A stretch of DNA of 64,000 nt, from contig CP070896.1 in NCBI GenBank assembly GCA_017084465.1, positions 3,647,501 through 3,711,500 on the forward strand, written 5' to 3'. The notes beneath the pieces are model-generated. The model made no database searches. It was not told where the DNA came from and was given only the letters and a program-made list of their open reading frames with translations. The position numbers and the translations under genes are program-made. Of this stretch, positions 1 through 11,058 are shown piece by piece (position 1 is the first letter of the stretch; each line of letters begins with the position of its first letter). Origin of the DNA: Lacrimispora xylanisolvens (lineage in GTDB: Bacteria > Bacillota > Clostridia > Lachnospirales > Lachnospiraceae).

Positions 1-57
1 TTAGGAGATTACACCCCCAAAAAGGAATTGATAGAACAATAAGAAAGGAAGTATAAG

Positions 58-1392
58 ATGAAGCTTCTCATTACAGGAGATTCGCTGTTTTCCAGCAGTA
101 ATCTCCATAAGACAATTGATCCGGGTGTGTTAAAGATTCTAAGGGATGCAGATGAAGTGTTTACCAATGCAGAATTTGTGACCCCAGAAAAAAATACGGC
201 ACCTGCCGCAGGAAGAGGGTATCAGACCAGCGTCAGGCCAAAAGCATTAAAGGAATTTGAAAAGCTGAACATTCGGAATGTAGGTTTTGCCAATAACCAT
301 ACAGGGGATTATGGAATAGAAGGAATGCTTGACACCATTCAGGAAGCAGAGCGGTTAGAGCTTACGCCACTGGGCGTGGGGAGAAGTCTCTCCGATGCCA
401 GAAGACCGGTATTTCTTGATACTCCTGATGGGAGAATCGCAATTATTACAGTGGGAGTGACAAGAAGTGAGGTTTTTGCAGCAGCGGATCCGGGAAACGG
501 AGTGCCGGGGCGTCCGGGACTGAATCCTCTTCGCTGGTCCCGTACTTATGTGGTAGATAAGGAGGACTTTGATACCATACAAAAAATCAGTCAGAGAATC
601 GGTATTGATGCCAGCATGAGAGAGGGAAAGAAAATAGAAACATTTAAACCCGGTCCAGATCACCTCTACCAATTCGGCTCTCTGTTTGAAGGTTACTTAA
701 CATTTGAAAGAGGAGAAAATCCGGGTGTAAAAACAATCGCCAATGAAACGGATCAGCAAGAGATTTTACGATCGATCCGTGATGCAAAAGAGCGAAGCGA
801 TTTTGTGTTTGTAAATCTGCATACCCATGAAGGGGAGAATGAGAACTGGTACTCGGATTATCCGGCGACGTTTATTGAAACGTTTGCACACGATGCAGTA
901 GAAGCAGGTGCTGACTGTGTGTTTGGGCATGGAGCTCATTTTACCAGGGGCGCCGAGCTTTATCATGGAAAACCGGTTTTCTATAACCTGGGAAGCCTTT
1001 TTATGGAGTTTGAAGCGGGAGAGTCCATTATCTCCCCGGAAATGTTTGCTGCCTACGGGTATGGGGCGAATGAATCTCCCTCCACTCTACATAAGAACAG
1101 AGTAAAGGACAAAGATGGTAACTGGCAGGGATTTTACAGTGATAAAAAGTTCTCCCAGAACTTTGTGGTTTTATTCCAGCTAAACCGTGATGAAAAACAG
1201 TTTGACTTTGAACTCATACCCATTGATTTACAGCTAAACAGTCCGTTAGTAACAAAAAGGGGGCTGCCTGTACTTGCAGGAGAGGAAGATAAAGCATCAC
1301 TTGCCAACCGTTTAAATCAAATCAGCAATGGGCGTTATAATACTGAAATTATATTAGAAGATAACCGTTTGAAACTGAAAATCCGTTCCTGA
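58..1392 (+). CDS. CapA-family metallophosphatase-like protein
   Basis: A 444-residue protein of the CapA (poly-gamma-glutamate synthesis/metallophosphatase fold) family. Visible family motifs are GDS near the N terminus, NAEF around residue 38, NNHTGDYG around residue 79, the HTHEGE stretch near 255 and GHGAHFTRG near 290; these histidines, aspartates and asparagines normally bind the metal pair. There is no signal peptide or membrane segment, so this looks like a cytoplasmic member rather than a capsule-linked CapA. The start has an AGGAAG-type ribosome site eight bases upstream. No capB, capC or other polyglutamate gene lies nearby, so the substrate is unknown. The reading frame is intact. 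The family call is firm; the biological role is open. Confidence 0.8.
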   Translation: MKLLITGDSLFSSSNLHKTIDPGVLKILRDADEVFTNAEFVTPEKNTAPAAGRGYQTSVRPKALKEFEKLNIRNVGFANNHTGDYGIEGMLDTIQEAERLELTPLGVGRSLSDARRPVFLDTPDGRIAIITVGVTRSEVFAAADPGNGVPGRPGLNPLRWSRTYVVDKEDFDTIQKISQRIGIDASMREGKKIETFKPGPDHLYQFGSLFEGYLTFERGENPGVKTIANETDQQEILRSIRDAKERSDFVFVNLHTHEGENENWYSDYPATFIETFAHDAVEAGADCVFGHGAHFTRGAELYHGKPVFYNLGSLFMEFEAGESIISPEMFAAYGYGANESPSTLHKNRVKDKDGNWQGFYSDKKFSQNFVVLFQLNRDEKQFDFELIPIDLQLNSPLVTKRGLPVLAGEEDKASLANRLNQISNGRYNTEIILEDNRLKLKIRS

Positions 1393-1410
1393 TTTCATTC
1401 CATCTGTCCC

Positions 1411-1446
1411 AACCTCATACCTGCTCTATCTGAGGTTCGGGCAGGT
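1411..1446 (+). terminator. weak hairpin region after the CapA gene
   Basis: Two mutually exclusive stems can form: AACCTCA (1411-1417) with TGAGGTT (1431-1437), or ACCTGC (1419-1424) with GCAGGT (1441-1446). A pyrimidine-rich stretch follows. This is probably a weak terminator; the alternative pairing is noted but unproven. Confidence 0.35.
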
Positions 1447-1528
1447 GGTTTCTTTTCTTTTATAACCTTCAATTATAGTATCAATTCCTTTCTCATATAT
1501 GTTTTCCAGTAAAAATATTTTATTTTAG

Positions 1529-1557
1529 TTGAAAAATCCTGACAAATGTTCTATTAT
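1529..1557 (+). promoter_or_regulatory. sigma-A-type promoter for leuB
   Basis: TTGAAA (1529-1534), a 17-base spacer and TATTAT (1552-1557) lie about 50 bases upstream of leuB. The following leader is too short for a T-box, and no T-box core sequence is visible. Confidence 0.6.
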
Positions 1558-1605
1558 GAGAAGAAATATATCAGCAGATTACAGTGACACAGAGGGAGAG
1601 TACAA

Positions 1606-2689
1606 ATGAATTATAACATTGCAGTAATCCCTGGCGACGGGATAGGGCCTGAAATCATTGGAGAGGCGAGAAAGATATTAGATAAGGTTGGGGCAGTTTA
1701 TCACCACCTGTTTGATTATACAGAAGTCTTAATGGGAGGGATATCCATTGATACATATGGCGTCCCATTAACGGACGAAGCATTGGAAACAGCAAAAAAA
1801 AGCGACTCCGTTCTCCTTGGTGCAGTCGGGGGGAATGTGGGAAATTCAAAATGGTACGATGTGGCACCGAATCTGAGACCTGAAGCGGGGCTGCTAGCCA
1901 TCCGTAAAGGTCTTAATTTATTTGCTAATATCCGCCCCGCCTATCTTTATAAAGAGCTTGCTGATGCCTGCCCTTTAAAAAAAGAGATTATCGGAGACGG
2001 TTTTGATATGGTCATTATGAGGGAACTCACCGGAGGACTCTACTTCGGAGAACGTTACACCAAAGAGGTGGACGGTGTGATGACTGCAGTGGATACTCTT
2101 ACCTATAATGAGAATGAGATCCGCAGAATCGCAGTAAAGGCGTTTGATATTGCCATGAAGCGGAAAGCAGGTCATCAGCGTAGATAAGGCCAATGTACTG
2201 GATTCCTCCAGACTTTGGAGAAAAGTGGTGGAAGAAGTGGCACAGGATTATCCGGAAGTGACATTGAATCATATGCTGGTAGACAACTGTGCCATGCAGC
2301 TGGTTATGAATCCGGGACAGTTTGATGTGATTCTCACGGAGAACATGTTCGGGGATATATTATCCGATGAAGCCAGCATGATTACAGGGTCCATCGGAAT
2401 GCTCTCCTCAGCCAGTATGAATGAAAGCAAATTTGGCATGTATGAACCAAGCCATGGTTCTGCACCTGATATCGCAGGAAAAAACATTGCAAATCCAATT
2501 GCAACCATTCTTTCCGCAGCCATGATGCTTCGGTATTCCTTTGATTTAGACAGGGAAGCAGATGCAGTGGAAGCAGCAGTGGAACAGGTTTTAAAAGAAG
2601 GATACCGGACCGGAGACATTTACTCTGATGGGTTTAAAAAGGTGTCTACAACAGAAATGGGTGATTTGATCGCAGAGCGGATTAATTAG
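1606..2689 (+). CDS. leuB: 3-isopropylmalate dehydrogenase (frame broken once)
   Basis: LeuB oxidises and decarboxylates 3-isopropylmalate to 2-oxoisocaproate with NAD, the third step of leucine synthesis in the cytoplasm. The N-terminal part shows the [10 protein letters not shown] opening, LLGAVGG and the [12 protein letters not shown] substrate loop. The second part carries VDNCAMQL, the [18 protein letters not shown] metal-binding segment and the [16 protein letters not shown]-binding segment. The frame breaks around 2166-2171 (one base too many, or two missing), splitting it into 1606-2187 and a second frame that ends at 2689. Rejoined length is about 360 residues, normal for the family. 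It has its own promoter and precedes ilvD, so it belongs to a branched-chain amino acid cluster. leuA, leuC and leuD are not in the window. The break is probably a sequencing error. Confidence 0.9.
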
Positions 2690-2726
2690 CTCTTTTAGCA
2701 CCCAACAATTTAATATTTAAAAATTG

Positions 2727-2765
2727 CCGGAAGCGGATAAAACATCAGATTTTATACGCTCCCGG
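2727..2765 (+). terminator. hairpin between leuB and ilvD
   Basis: CCGG-AAGCG-GATAAAA pairs with TTTTATA-CGCT-CCGG, giving a long imperfect stem. No clear T-run follows, so it may be a processing or attenuation structure instead of a strong terminator. Confidence 0.35.
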
Positions 2766-2815
2766 ATTTCCATATAATCAGAAAGTTATGAAAAAAGAAA
2801 AGGAGTGTGCAGCAG

Positions 2816-4477
2816 ATGAAAAGTGATTCAGTTAAAAAAGGTATGCAGCAGGCACCTCATCGTTCCCTTTTTAATGCATTGGGAATGACAGAGGAAGAGA
2901 TGGAAAGGCCTTTAATTGGTATTGTCAGTTCCTATAATGAAATTGTGCCAGGCCATATGAATCTGGATAAAATAGTCGATGCCGTCAAAATGGGAGTTGC
3001 CATGGCGGGCGGAACACCGGTCATGGTTCCTGCCATTGCAGTCTGTGACGGAATTGCCATGGGACATATTGGTATGAAGTATTCACTGGTCACCAGGGAT
3101 TTGGTTGCAGACTCCACGGAATGTCTTGCAAGAGCCCATGCCTTTGATGCTCTGGTTATGGTACCCAATTGTGATAAAAATGTTCCCGGACTTTTAATGG
3201 CAGCAGCGCGTATTAACATACCTACAGTGTTCGTCAGTGGCGGACCAATGTTGGCTGGACGTGTGCAGGGCCATAAGACCAGCCTTTCCAGCATGTTTGA
3301 AGCTGTGGGAGCTTATACTGCGGGTAAGATGACAGAAGAGGATGTAAAGGAATATGAGCAGAAGGCATGTCCCACCTGCGGTTCCTGTTCCGGTATGTAT
3401 ACGGCTAACAGCATGAACTGTTTAACGGAAGTTCTTGGAATGGGATTAAAGGGAAATGGAACCATTCCCGCTGTATACTCCGAGCGTTTAAAGCTTGCAA
3501 AACATGCAGGCATGGCGGTTATGGAGCTGTTAAAGAAAAATATATGTCCCCGTGACATTATGAGTGAGAAGGCATTTAGAAATGCTCTTACCATGGATAT
3601 GGCTCTTGGATGCAGCACCAACAGTATGCTTCATCTCCCAGCCATTGCTCATGAAGCAGGCGTGGACTTAAATCTGGAGCTTGCCAATGAGATCAGTGCA
3701 AAAACTCCAAACCTTTGTCACCTTGCTCCTGCTGGCCCTACTTATATAGAAGATTTATACGAGGCAGGCGGCATTTATGCAGTCATGAATGAGATCAGCA
3801 AGCTGGGACTTTTAGAACTGGACTGCATTACGGCAACTGGAAAAACAGTGGGAGAAAACATTAAGGGATGTATAAATAAGGATCCTGAAGTGATTCGCCC
3901 TGTGGAAAATCCCTATAGCAGCACCGGCGGTATCGCCATATTAAAAGGTAATTTAGCACCGGACAGTGCAGTTGTAAAACGTTCTGCCGTTGCTCCTGAA
4001 ATGTTAAAACACGAAGGTCCCGCAAGAGTCTTTGACTGTGAAGAAGATGCCATTGAAGCTATCAAGGGTGGAAAGATCGTTGCAGGAGACGTGGTAGTAA
4101 TCCGTTATGAAGGTCCAAAGGGCGGTCCTGGAATGAGAGAGATGTTAAACCCAACCTCAGCCATTGCTGGTATGGGACTTGGATCCACCGTAGCGCTTAT
4201 TACAGACGGACGGTTCAGCGGTGCTTCCAGAGGAGCTTCCATCGGCCATACCTGTCCAGAGGCAGCCGTGGGCGGCCCTATCGCACTGGTGGAGGAAGGC
4301 GACATCATATCCATTGATATTGACAACCACAGACTGGATGTAAAAGTATCTGACGAAGAGATGGCAGCCAGAAAGGAAAAATGGCAGCCAAGAAAGCCAT
4401 TAGTTACTTCCGGATATCTGGCAAGATATGCGGCTATGGCAGCCCCGGCAAGCCGTGGGGCAATCCTGGAAATATAA
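2816..4477 (+). CDS. ilvD: dihydroxy-acid dehydratase
   Basis: IlvD dehydrates 2,3-dihydroxy-3-methylbutanoate (and the isoleucine analogue) to the 2-oxo acid, in valine and isoleucine synthesis. The iron-sulfur cysteines are visible in PNCDKN and in CPTCGSCSG, and the C-terminal half has the GGPGMREML and [11 protein letters not shown] signatures. I chose the ATG at 2816 because AGGAG (2801-2805) sits ten bases upstream. The in-frame GTG at 2807 is too close to that site. The 553-residue length is typical. ilvB follows after a 16-base gap, so the two are probably co-transcribed. The reading frame is intact. Confidence 0.95.
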   Translation: MKSDSVKKGMQQAPHRSLFNALGMTEEEMERPLIGIVSSYNEIVPGHMNLDKIVDAVKMGVAMAGGTPVMVPAIAVCDGIAMGHIGMKYSLVTRDLVADSTECLARAHAFDALVMVPNCDKNVPGLLMAAARINIPTVFVSGGPMLAGRVQGHKTSLSSMFEAVGAYTAGKMTEEDVKEYEQKACPTCGSCSGMYTANSMNCLTEVLGMGLKGNGTIPAVYSERLKLAKHAGMAVMELLKKNICPRDIMSEKAFRNALTMDMALGCSTNSMLHLPAIAHEAGVDLNLELANEISAKTPNLCHLAPAGPTYIEDLYEAGGIYAVMNEISKLGLLELDCITATGKTVGENIKGCINKDPEVIRPVENPYSSTGGIAILKGNLAPDSAVVKRSAVAPEMLKHEGPARVFDCEEDAIEAIKGGKIVAGDVVVIRYEGPKGGPGMREMLNPTSAIAGMGLGSTVALITDGRFSGASRGASIGHTCPEAAVGGPIALVEEGDIISIDIDNHRLDVKVSDEEMAARKEKWQPRKPLVTSGYLARYAAMAAPASRGAILEI

Positions 4478-4493
4478 AGAAAAGGAGCAGCTT

Positions 4494-6174
4494 ATGAAGA
4501 CAATAACTGGAGCAGAGATCGTAATCGAGTGCTTGAAGGAACAGGGCGTGGATACCGTTTTCGGATATCCGGGCGGCACCATTTTAAATATATATGATGC
4601 TCTTTATAAGCATCAGGATGAGATCACCCATATACTTACCGCCCATGAACAGGGAGCTGCTCATGCAGCGGATGGTTATGCGAGAGCAACTGGAAGAGTA
4701 GGGGTATGTCTGGCGACCTCAGGTCCGGGGGGCAACCAACTTAGTAACTGGAATCGCTACTGCATTTATGGATTCCGTGCCCATGGTAGCTATTACCTGC
4801 AACGTTGCAGTTGGCCTCCTTGGCAGAGATTCCTTTCAGGAGATTGACATTGCCGGCGTTACCATGCCAATAACAAAATATAATTTTATTGTAAAAGACA
4901 TCAGTAAACTGGCAGATACCATCCGCAGGGCATTTAAGATTGCCCAGACCGGCAGACCAGGCCCTGTATTAATTGATATAACAAAGGATGTGACTGCCAG
5001 CAATTATGAATATGAAGAGAAGGAACCGGAGCCAATTATCCGTCAGGAAGATACCATATTGGAAGAGGATTTAGAGCAGGCACTGCAGTTAATACGCAAA
5101 TCACAAAAGCCCTACATTTTTGTTGGCGGAGGCGCAGTCATTGCCAATGCTTCTGATGAGCTTGCTTCCTTTGCTCATAAGATTCAGGCACCGGTTGCAG
5201 ACAGTCTGATGGGCAAAGGTGCTTTTGACGGAACAGATGAGCTCTATACCGGAATGGTTGGTATGCACGGAACCAAGACATCTAATTTTGGTATTACAGA
5301 GTGCGATCTTTTAATCGTAATCGGAGCCAGATTCAGTGACAGGGTGACCGGCAACGCATCCCGCTTTGCCAGAAATGCTAAGATTCTGCATTTTGATGTA
5401 GATCCCGCTGAGATCAATAAAAATGTAAAGACTTATGCCAGTGTAATCGGTGATGTGAAATCCATTTTAAGAAAATTAAATGCAAGGCTGGATCCCATTA
5501 ATCATGAGGAATGGGTTGCTCATATAGACCGCTTGAAGGATATGTATCCCATGCGCTATGAAAAGAGTATACTCACCGGTCCCTATATTATAGAAAAGAT
5601 CTATGAAGTAACAAAAGGAGATGCCATTATCACCACAGAGGTAGGTCAGCACCAGATGTGGGCGGCACAGTACTATCAGTATAAAAAGCCCAGAAGCTTT
5701 ATCACTTCAGGAGGGCTTGGCACCATGGGATATGGTCTTGGTGCTTCCCTTGGCGCTAAGATGGGCTGTAAGGACAAAACAGTCATCAATGTGGCAGGAG
5801 ACGGGTGTTTTCGTATGAATTTAAACGAGATTGCAACAGCAACCCGTTATAACATCCCCATTATCCAGGTTGTATTAAACAATCATGTACTGGGTATGGT
5901 ACGTCAGTGGCAGACCCTGTTCTATGGAAAGAGGTATTCACATACAGTTCTTAATGACCAGGTTGATTTTGTTAAGATAGCAGAAGGAATGGGAGCAAAG
6001 GCTTACCGGGTTACCGGAAAAGAAGAGTTTGAAGAAGTCTTAAAAGAAGCCATTGCCCTTAATGTTCCTGTTGTTATAGATTGTCAGATTCATTGCGATG
6101 ACAAGGTATTCCCTATGGTTTCACCGGGAGCCCCCATCGAGGATGCATTTGACGAAGAAGATTTAAAGATCTAA
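4494..6174 (+). CDS. ilvB: acetolactate synthase large subunit (frame broken once)
   Basis: This is the thiamine-diphosphate enzyme that condenses pyruvate with pyruvate or 2-oxobutyrate, the first committed step of valine and isoleucine synthesis. The N terminus carries VFGYPGG and the [18 protein letters not shown] cofactor-activating glutamate segment. The C-terminal [11 protein letters not shown] segment is the diphosphate-binding motif. The frame breaks in a run of six G at 4727-4732; with five G the conserved [17 protein letters not shown] is restored. Rejoined length is about 559 residues, normal for the large subunit. No ilvN small-subunit gene follows here; serC comes next. The start has AAAGGAG nine bases upstream. 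Confidence 0.93.
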
Positions 6175-6222
6175 CATCAGTAAGGAAAGGGATAAGAGTC
6201 CCGAATTTGAGGAGGAAGAGAT

Positions 6223-7316
6223 ATGAGCAGAGTGTACAATTTTTCTGCAGGACCTGCAGTCCTGCCGGAAGAAGTCTTAAAAGAAGCAGCAGATGAGATG
6301 ATGGATTATAAGGGAACCGGAATGTCGGTTATGGAAATGAGTCACCGATCCAAGGCCTATGACACCATCATCAATGAAGCGGAAGCTGATTTAAGAGACT
6401 TATTGTCAATTCCGGACAATTACAAGGTGCTGTTTTTACAGGGCGGAGCGTCCCAGCAGTTTGCCATGGTTCCCATGAATTTATTTCAGAATGGGGTTGG
6501 AGATTATATCATTACCGGACAGTGGGCAAAGAAAGCGTACCAGGAGGCAAAACTTTATGGTACAGCTAATGCAGTCGCTTCCAGTGCTGATAAAACATTC
6601 AGTTATATACCGGATGTTTCCGATCTTCCTATCTCAGAAGATGCGGATTACGTATATATCTGTGAAAATAACACCATTTACGGAACCAAATTTAAAACAC
6701 TGCCTGACACAAAAGGTAAAATACTGGTAGCAGACCTCTCCTCCTGCTTCTTATCGGAACCTGTGGATGTCAGTAAGTATGGACTTATTTTCGCCGGAGC
6801 CCAGAAAATGTGGGTCCAGCGGGTGTTGTGATTGTCATTATCCGGGAAGATTTAATCCGGGAGGACGTTTTGAAAGAAACACCTACCATGCTTCGTTATA
6901 AGACTCATGCAGATGCAAAATCCCTTTATAATACACCGCCTGCCTATGGAATCTATATCTGCGGTAAGGTATTTAAGTGGTTAAAGAACTTAGGCGGACT
7001 GGAAGCAATGAAAAAGATTAATGAAAAGAAAGCAGCAATTCTTTATGATTTTCTGGATCAGAGTAAGATGTTTCACGGCACTGTGGTTGAGAAGGACCGT
7101 TCTCTTATGAACGTACCTTTTGTTACCGGCAATGAAGAACTGGATGCCTTATTTGTGAAAGAGTCAAAAGCTGCGGGATTTGAGAACTTAAAAGGTCACA
7201 GATCCGTAGGCGGTATGCGTGCCAGCATTTATAACGCCATGCCTTTAGAAGGAGTGGAGAAGCTGGTTTCCTTTATGAGAGACTTTGAAGAAAAACATAC
7301 AACACAGGCAGACTGA
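6223..7316 (+). CDS. serC: phosphoserine aminotransferase (frame broken once)
   Basis: SerC is the PLP enzyme that converts 3-phosphohydroxypyruvate to phosphoserine, step two of serine synthesis. Visible are [14 protein letters not shown] at the N terminus, [26 protein letters not shown] and the PLP-lysine region FAGAQKN. The last of these is interrupted: the A-run at 6805-6808 is one base short, which shifts the frame just after the lysine. The second part holds [17 protein letters not shown] and the [16 protein letters not shown] terminus. Rejoined length is 364 residues, normal. GAGGAAG lies upstream of the ATG, and serA follows after 15 bases. Confidence 0.93.
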
Positions 7317-7331
7317 AAGGAGATCACAGCC

Positions 7332-8494
7332 ATGAAAAAAATTCATTGCCTTAATGCGATTTCTACATACGGAACCGCATTATTAACAGAAGAATATGAG
7401 CTTACAAATCAGATGGAGGGTGCAGATGGCGTACTTGTAAGAAGTGCTTCCATGCATGAGATGGCACTTCCAGACGGGCTTCTTGCAATCGCAAGAGCAG
7501 GAGCAGGTGTCAATAACATTCCTTTAGAGGCATGTGCTGCAGAGGGTATCGTGGTATTTAATACACCAGGGGCCAATGCAAACGGAGTAAAGGAGCTGGT
7601 GATCGCTGGTCTGATGTTAGCATCCCGTGATATTGAAGGCGGAATCCGCTGGTGTAAGGAAAATCAGGAAGATGAAAACATCTCCAAATCTGCGGAAAAG
7701 CCAAAAGTGCATTTGCCGGATGTGAAATCAGAGGCAAGAAGCTTGGTGTCATTGGTCTTGGCGCCATCGGTGCAGAGGTTGCCAATGCCTGCTCTTCCCT
7801 TGGAATGGATGTGTACGGATACGACCCCTTCATCTCAGTTAACGCTGCCTGGAGACTTTCAAGAAATGTAAAACATATTACTGCAGTGGAAACAATTTAT
7901 AAAGAGTGTGATTACATTACCCTTCATGTGCCGTTAGTGGATGCAACAAAGGGAATGATCAATAAAGCAGCCTTTGATAATATGAAGGATGGAGCAGTCA
8001 TTCTGAATTTTGCAAGAGACATTCTGGTGAATGAGGCGGATATGGCTGAAGCGTTAAAATCTGGTAAGATTAAAAAATACGTATCTGATTTCCCAAATCC
8101 AACTTCAGTACATATGGAAGGCGCCATCGTCATTCCTCATCTTGGGGCTTCTACAGAGGAATCAGAAGATAACTGTGCGAAGATGGCAGTGGAAGAGATT
8201 ATGGATTATATCGATAATGGTAATATCCGTAATTCAGTCAATTTTCCTGCCTGTGATATGGGAATCTGCAACGCTGCAAGCCGCATTGCAGTTCTGCATT
8301 TAAATATCCCCAACATGATCGGTCAGATTACAGGAACGCTGGCAGCCGGTAATGTGAATATCTCCGACATGACTAATAAGAGCCGTGAAAAGTATGCTTA
8401 TACTCTCCTTGATCTGGAGAATGTACCGGATGCCGTAAGTATTCAGAAACTGAATGCCATCAAAGGCGTAATACGGGTCAGAGTAATTAAATAG
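7332..8494 (+). CDS. serA: D-3-phosphoglycerate dehydrogenase (frame broken once)
   Basis: SerA oxidises 3-phosphoglycerate with NAD as the entry step of serine synthesis. The NAD-binding GVIGLGAIGAEV motif appears only after restoring one A in the run at 7696-7699; the conserved sequence then continues into the frame used from about 7805. The catalytic-domain end has NFARDILVNE and the histidine segment PHLGASTEESEDN. An ACT-like regulatory domain (about the last 75 residues) closes the protein, suggesting serine feedback. Rejoined length is 387 residues, the short SerA form common in Clostridia. It is coupled to serC and followed ten bases later by a DUF1015 gene. Confidence 0.92.
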
Positions 8495-8504
8495 GGGAGA
8501 AATC

Positions 8505-9744
8505 ATGGCAATCGTAAAACCATTTCAATGCGTAAGACCTAATAAGGAAGAGGCCAGCCTGGTGGCGGCCCTTCCTTACGACGTATATAACCGGAAGGAA
8601 GCCTGTGAAATAACGGCTGAGAATCCAAAATCATTTTTTAAATATTGACCGCCCGGAAACACAATTCTCACAGGATACAGATATATATGATGATCGGGTT
8701 TATGAAAAGGCGGCAGCCCTGCTGAAGGACTGGATGAAAGATGGAACCTTTGAGCTGGACGGGACAAATGCGTATTATATTTATGAGCTGATTATGGAAG
8801 GAAGAAGCCAGACCGGAATTGTGGCCTGTTCCTCCATTGATGATTATGTAAATGGTGTGATTAAAAAGCACGAAAATACCAGAGAGGAAAAGGAACTGGA
8901 TAGAATCCGTCATGTGGATACCACAGATGCCCAGACTGGACCCATCTTCCTGGCGTATCGTTCCGTTGAGGAAATTAACCGTCTGGTGGAAGATAAAAAG
9001 AAGACAAAACCGCTTTATGATTTTACCGCAGATGATGGAATCAGTCATAAAGTATGGAAAATCGCAGATCCCCAAACCGTGGGAATGATAGAAGAAAGCT
9101 TTCTGCACATTCCAGCTACCTATATTGCCGACGGTCATCACCGTGCTGCGTCTGCTGTAAAAGTAGGCTTAAAAAGACGGGAAGAGACAACCGGGTATAC
9201 GGGAGATGAGGAATTTAATTTCTTCCTGTCCGTACTCTTTCCCGATGACCAGCTGATGATTCTTCCTTATAACCGTGTGGTAAAGGATTTAAACGGATTA
9301 TCCCAGGAAGCGTTCCTTACGGAATTATCCAATGGATTTACCGTTACTTCTGTAGGAGAAGAAGCTTATGGTCCAGCAGAAAAGGGAACCTTCGGAATGT
9401 ATTTCAATAAAACCTGGTATTGCTTAAAGGCGAAGGCTGGGTTAATGAGCCAGGATCCGGTAAAAGGCCTTGACGTATCTATTTTACAGGACAATCTCTT
9501 AGGTCCCATTTTAGGAATTGGAGATCCGAGAATAGATAAGCGGATCGATTTTATCGGAGGAATCCGTGGATTAAAGGAACTGGAAAAACGCTGTGAAGAA
9601 GATATGACAGTGGCGTTTTCCATGTATCCCACCTCAATTGGAGAACTCTTCTCAGTTGCGGATGCAGGACTTTTAATGCCTCCAAAATCAACCTGGTTTG
9701 AACCGAAATTAAGAAGTGGGCTGTTTATTCATATGCTGAAATAA
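8505..9744 (+). CDS. DUF1015 family protein (frame broken once)
   Basis: About 412 residues in the rejoined frame. The N terminus (PFQCVRPNKEEASLVAALPYDVYN) and the central YIADGHHRAASAVKVG motif are typical of the DUF1015 family, which often neighbours serA/serC in Clostridia. The break is in the T-run at 8634-8639 (six T; five restores KSFLNIDRPET). Start ATG 8505 has GGGGAG eight bases upstream. No catalytic function is established for the family; the conserved GHHR segment suggests an active or ligand site. Its position as last gene of the serine operon implies a link to serine or one-carbon metabolism, which is inference. Confidence 0.8.
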
Positions 9745-9745
9745 A

Positions 9746-9787
9746 AAACACCGTTCCCGAAGCCAACAGGCTACGGGGACGGTGTTT
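9746..9787. terminator. bidirectional terminator between DUF1015 gene and aguR
   Basis: AAACACCGT (9746-9754) pairs with ACGGTGTTT (9779-9787), with further pairing inside. It has an A-run on the left and T-richness on the right, so it can serve both convergent genes. It overlaps the last codons of the minus-strand gene. Confidence 0.7.
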
Positions 9788-10786
9788 CATTTTCCGGCTT
9801 TGCATTCAGCTGATCTTTCCGGAAGGTATCGTATATATTCAGAAGCTGGGGGCGTTTTACAACACCTATTTTCTGAAAGATGTTATGAACGTGGGTTTTC
9901 GCTGTACCAAGAGAGATAAACAGATCATCGCTGATCTCCTGATTGGTTTTATCTAAGAGCAGTACTTTTAAAATTTCACGTTCTCTGATTGTTAAATGGT
10001 AGGACTCACAGAAACGATGCAGAATACTTTCTTCAATATCAGAAGGCAGGCTGGAGTGAGTATGGCTGTTTACAGAATTCACAATTGTATTGTTCCGCAG
10101 TGAAGTTTTTAAATAATACATTAAATAACAAGCGGAAAATGCAGCGTGGGTCAGATACATAATATCGGAGGTGATACTTCTGTTATTCATATTGATATAA
10201 TATTTGGAATACACATCAAAATGAAAAATTACAATGGAATCTTCTGCGATAATACAAAAGTTCATAATAATAGTGAAATAAAAAAGTAGTCTGCACCATC
10301 GATAGAACGAGCCCTGATAAAATTCAGGGTTCTTTTTTATTGTCCATAACACCTCTGCACCAACATAGGCATTATAAAGCTGGCTTGGCAGGTAATAGAG
10401 AAAGATTTTCCATGCACTGTTATCCAACGCAGGGATGAAAAACATGTAGGTTACATAGATGCCAAGTATACTGAAGTCATACCAGGTTATTTTTTTGTTA
10501 ATCAGGTTCTTAAATATGATCAGATAACCAAGTGACATAGTTAAATAAATTAATGTCTTATGAGTTGGTACAATCATAAAAATCCGATTATAGTTTTCTG
10601 CAAAACTCTGAAACTGTTCTGATGCGAAAGTCACAATATCATCTATTATAATTGCCGAATAAATAATCCCGATCCAAAGCAGAATCTTATCTTTTCCATT
10701 AAGAAACAGAAAAATGACATCCACATAATCCCGGAATAGACAATGATTATAAACAAATTGTAGAGAAAGCTAACACCCTTTTCCAT
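9771..10786 (-). CDS. aguR: membrane-bound LuxR-type regulator, AguR-like (frame broken once)
   Basis: A hydrophobic N-terminal two-thirds with about seven to eight predicted membrane-spanning segments is followed by a C-terminal LuxR helix-turn-helix (LTIREREILKVLLLDKTNQEI...LGTAKTHVHNIFQKIGV). This architecture matches AguR, the one-component agmatine sensor/activator known from Enterococcus and Lactococcus. It sits divergent to a complete agmatine operon, which supports the name. The likely start is ATG at 10786 with GGAGG upstream. The run at 10710-10714 is one base short, otherwise the first 25 residues (MEKGVSFLYNLF...) are lost and only a GTG at 10724 remains. Rejoined length is 338 residues. 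Assignment rests on architecture plus context. Confidence 0.75.
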
Positions 10787-10828
10787 ATGTGCCTCCAGTT
10801 CGTAAGCCGCTTTTTGTAAGTTATTATC

Positions 10829-10856
10829 AGTATAACAAAATAAAAACTTTTTTCAA
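10829..10856 (-). promoter_or_regulatory. promoter of the LuxR-type regulator gene
   Basis: Read on the minus strand: TTGAAA (10851-10856), 16-base spacer, TATACT (10829-10834). It lies about 45 bases before the regulator start. Confidence 0.55.
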
Positions 10857-10879
10857 CTGCGAAATTACATAAAACGACA

Positions 10880-10908
10880 AAACTTTAGTGCAAAATGCAC
10901 AAAAGTTT
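10880..10908. promoter_or_regulatory. palindromic operator candidate for the agmatine operon
   Basis: The left arm AAACTTTAGTGCA and right arm TGCACAAAAGTTT are reverse complements at 12 of 13 positions, separated by AAA. A TATAAA -10 element for the agmatine operon lies at 10942-10947 with only a weak -35. The palindrome centre is therefore about 60 bases before the expected transcript start, the usual place for an activator. Binding by the divergent LuxR-type regulator is inferred. Confidence 0.6.
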
Positions 10909-11058
10909 AGAGAAGTTTATGTGTAAAACAGTAAAAAGTGTTATAAAATTCTACCCATTAGCTACATTCTCAACTGGTCCGAAAACTGCTATTTTCGTCT
11001 TGTGAGAGCGATTCACAACGGCAATCACAGCAAAAACAAAATAAAGGAGGTTTCACCA

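Noticed and set aside
1393-1605. T-box or leucine leader before leuB
   Set aside because: No T-box core sequence and no leucine-rich leader peptide found; only a promoter and weak hairpins.
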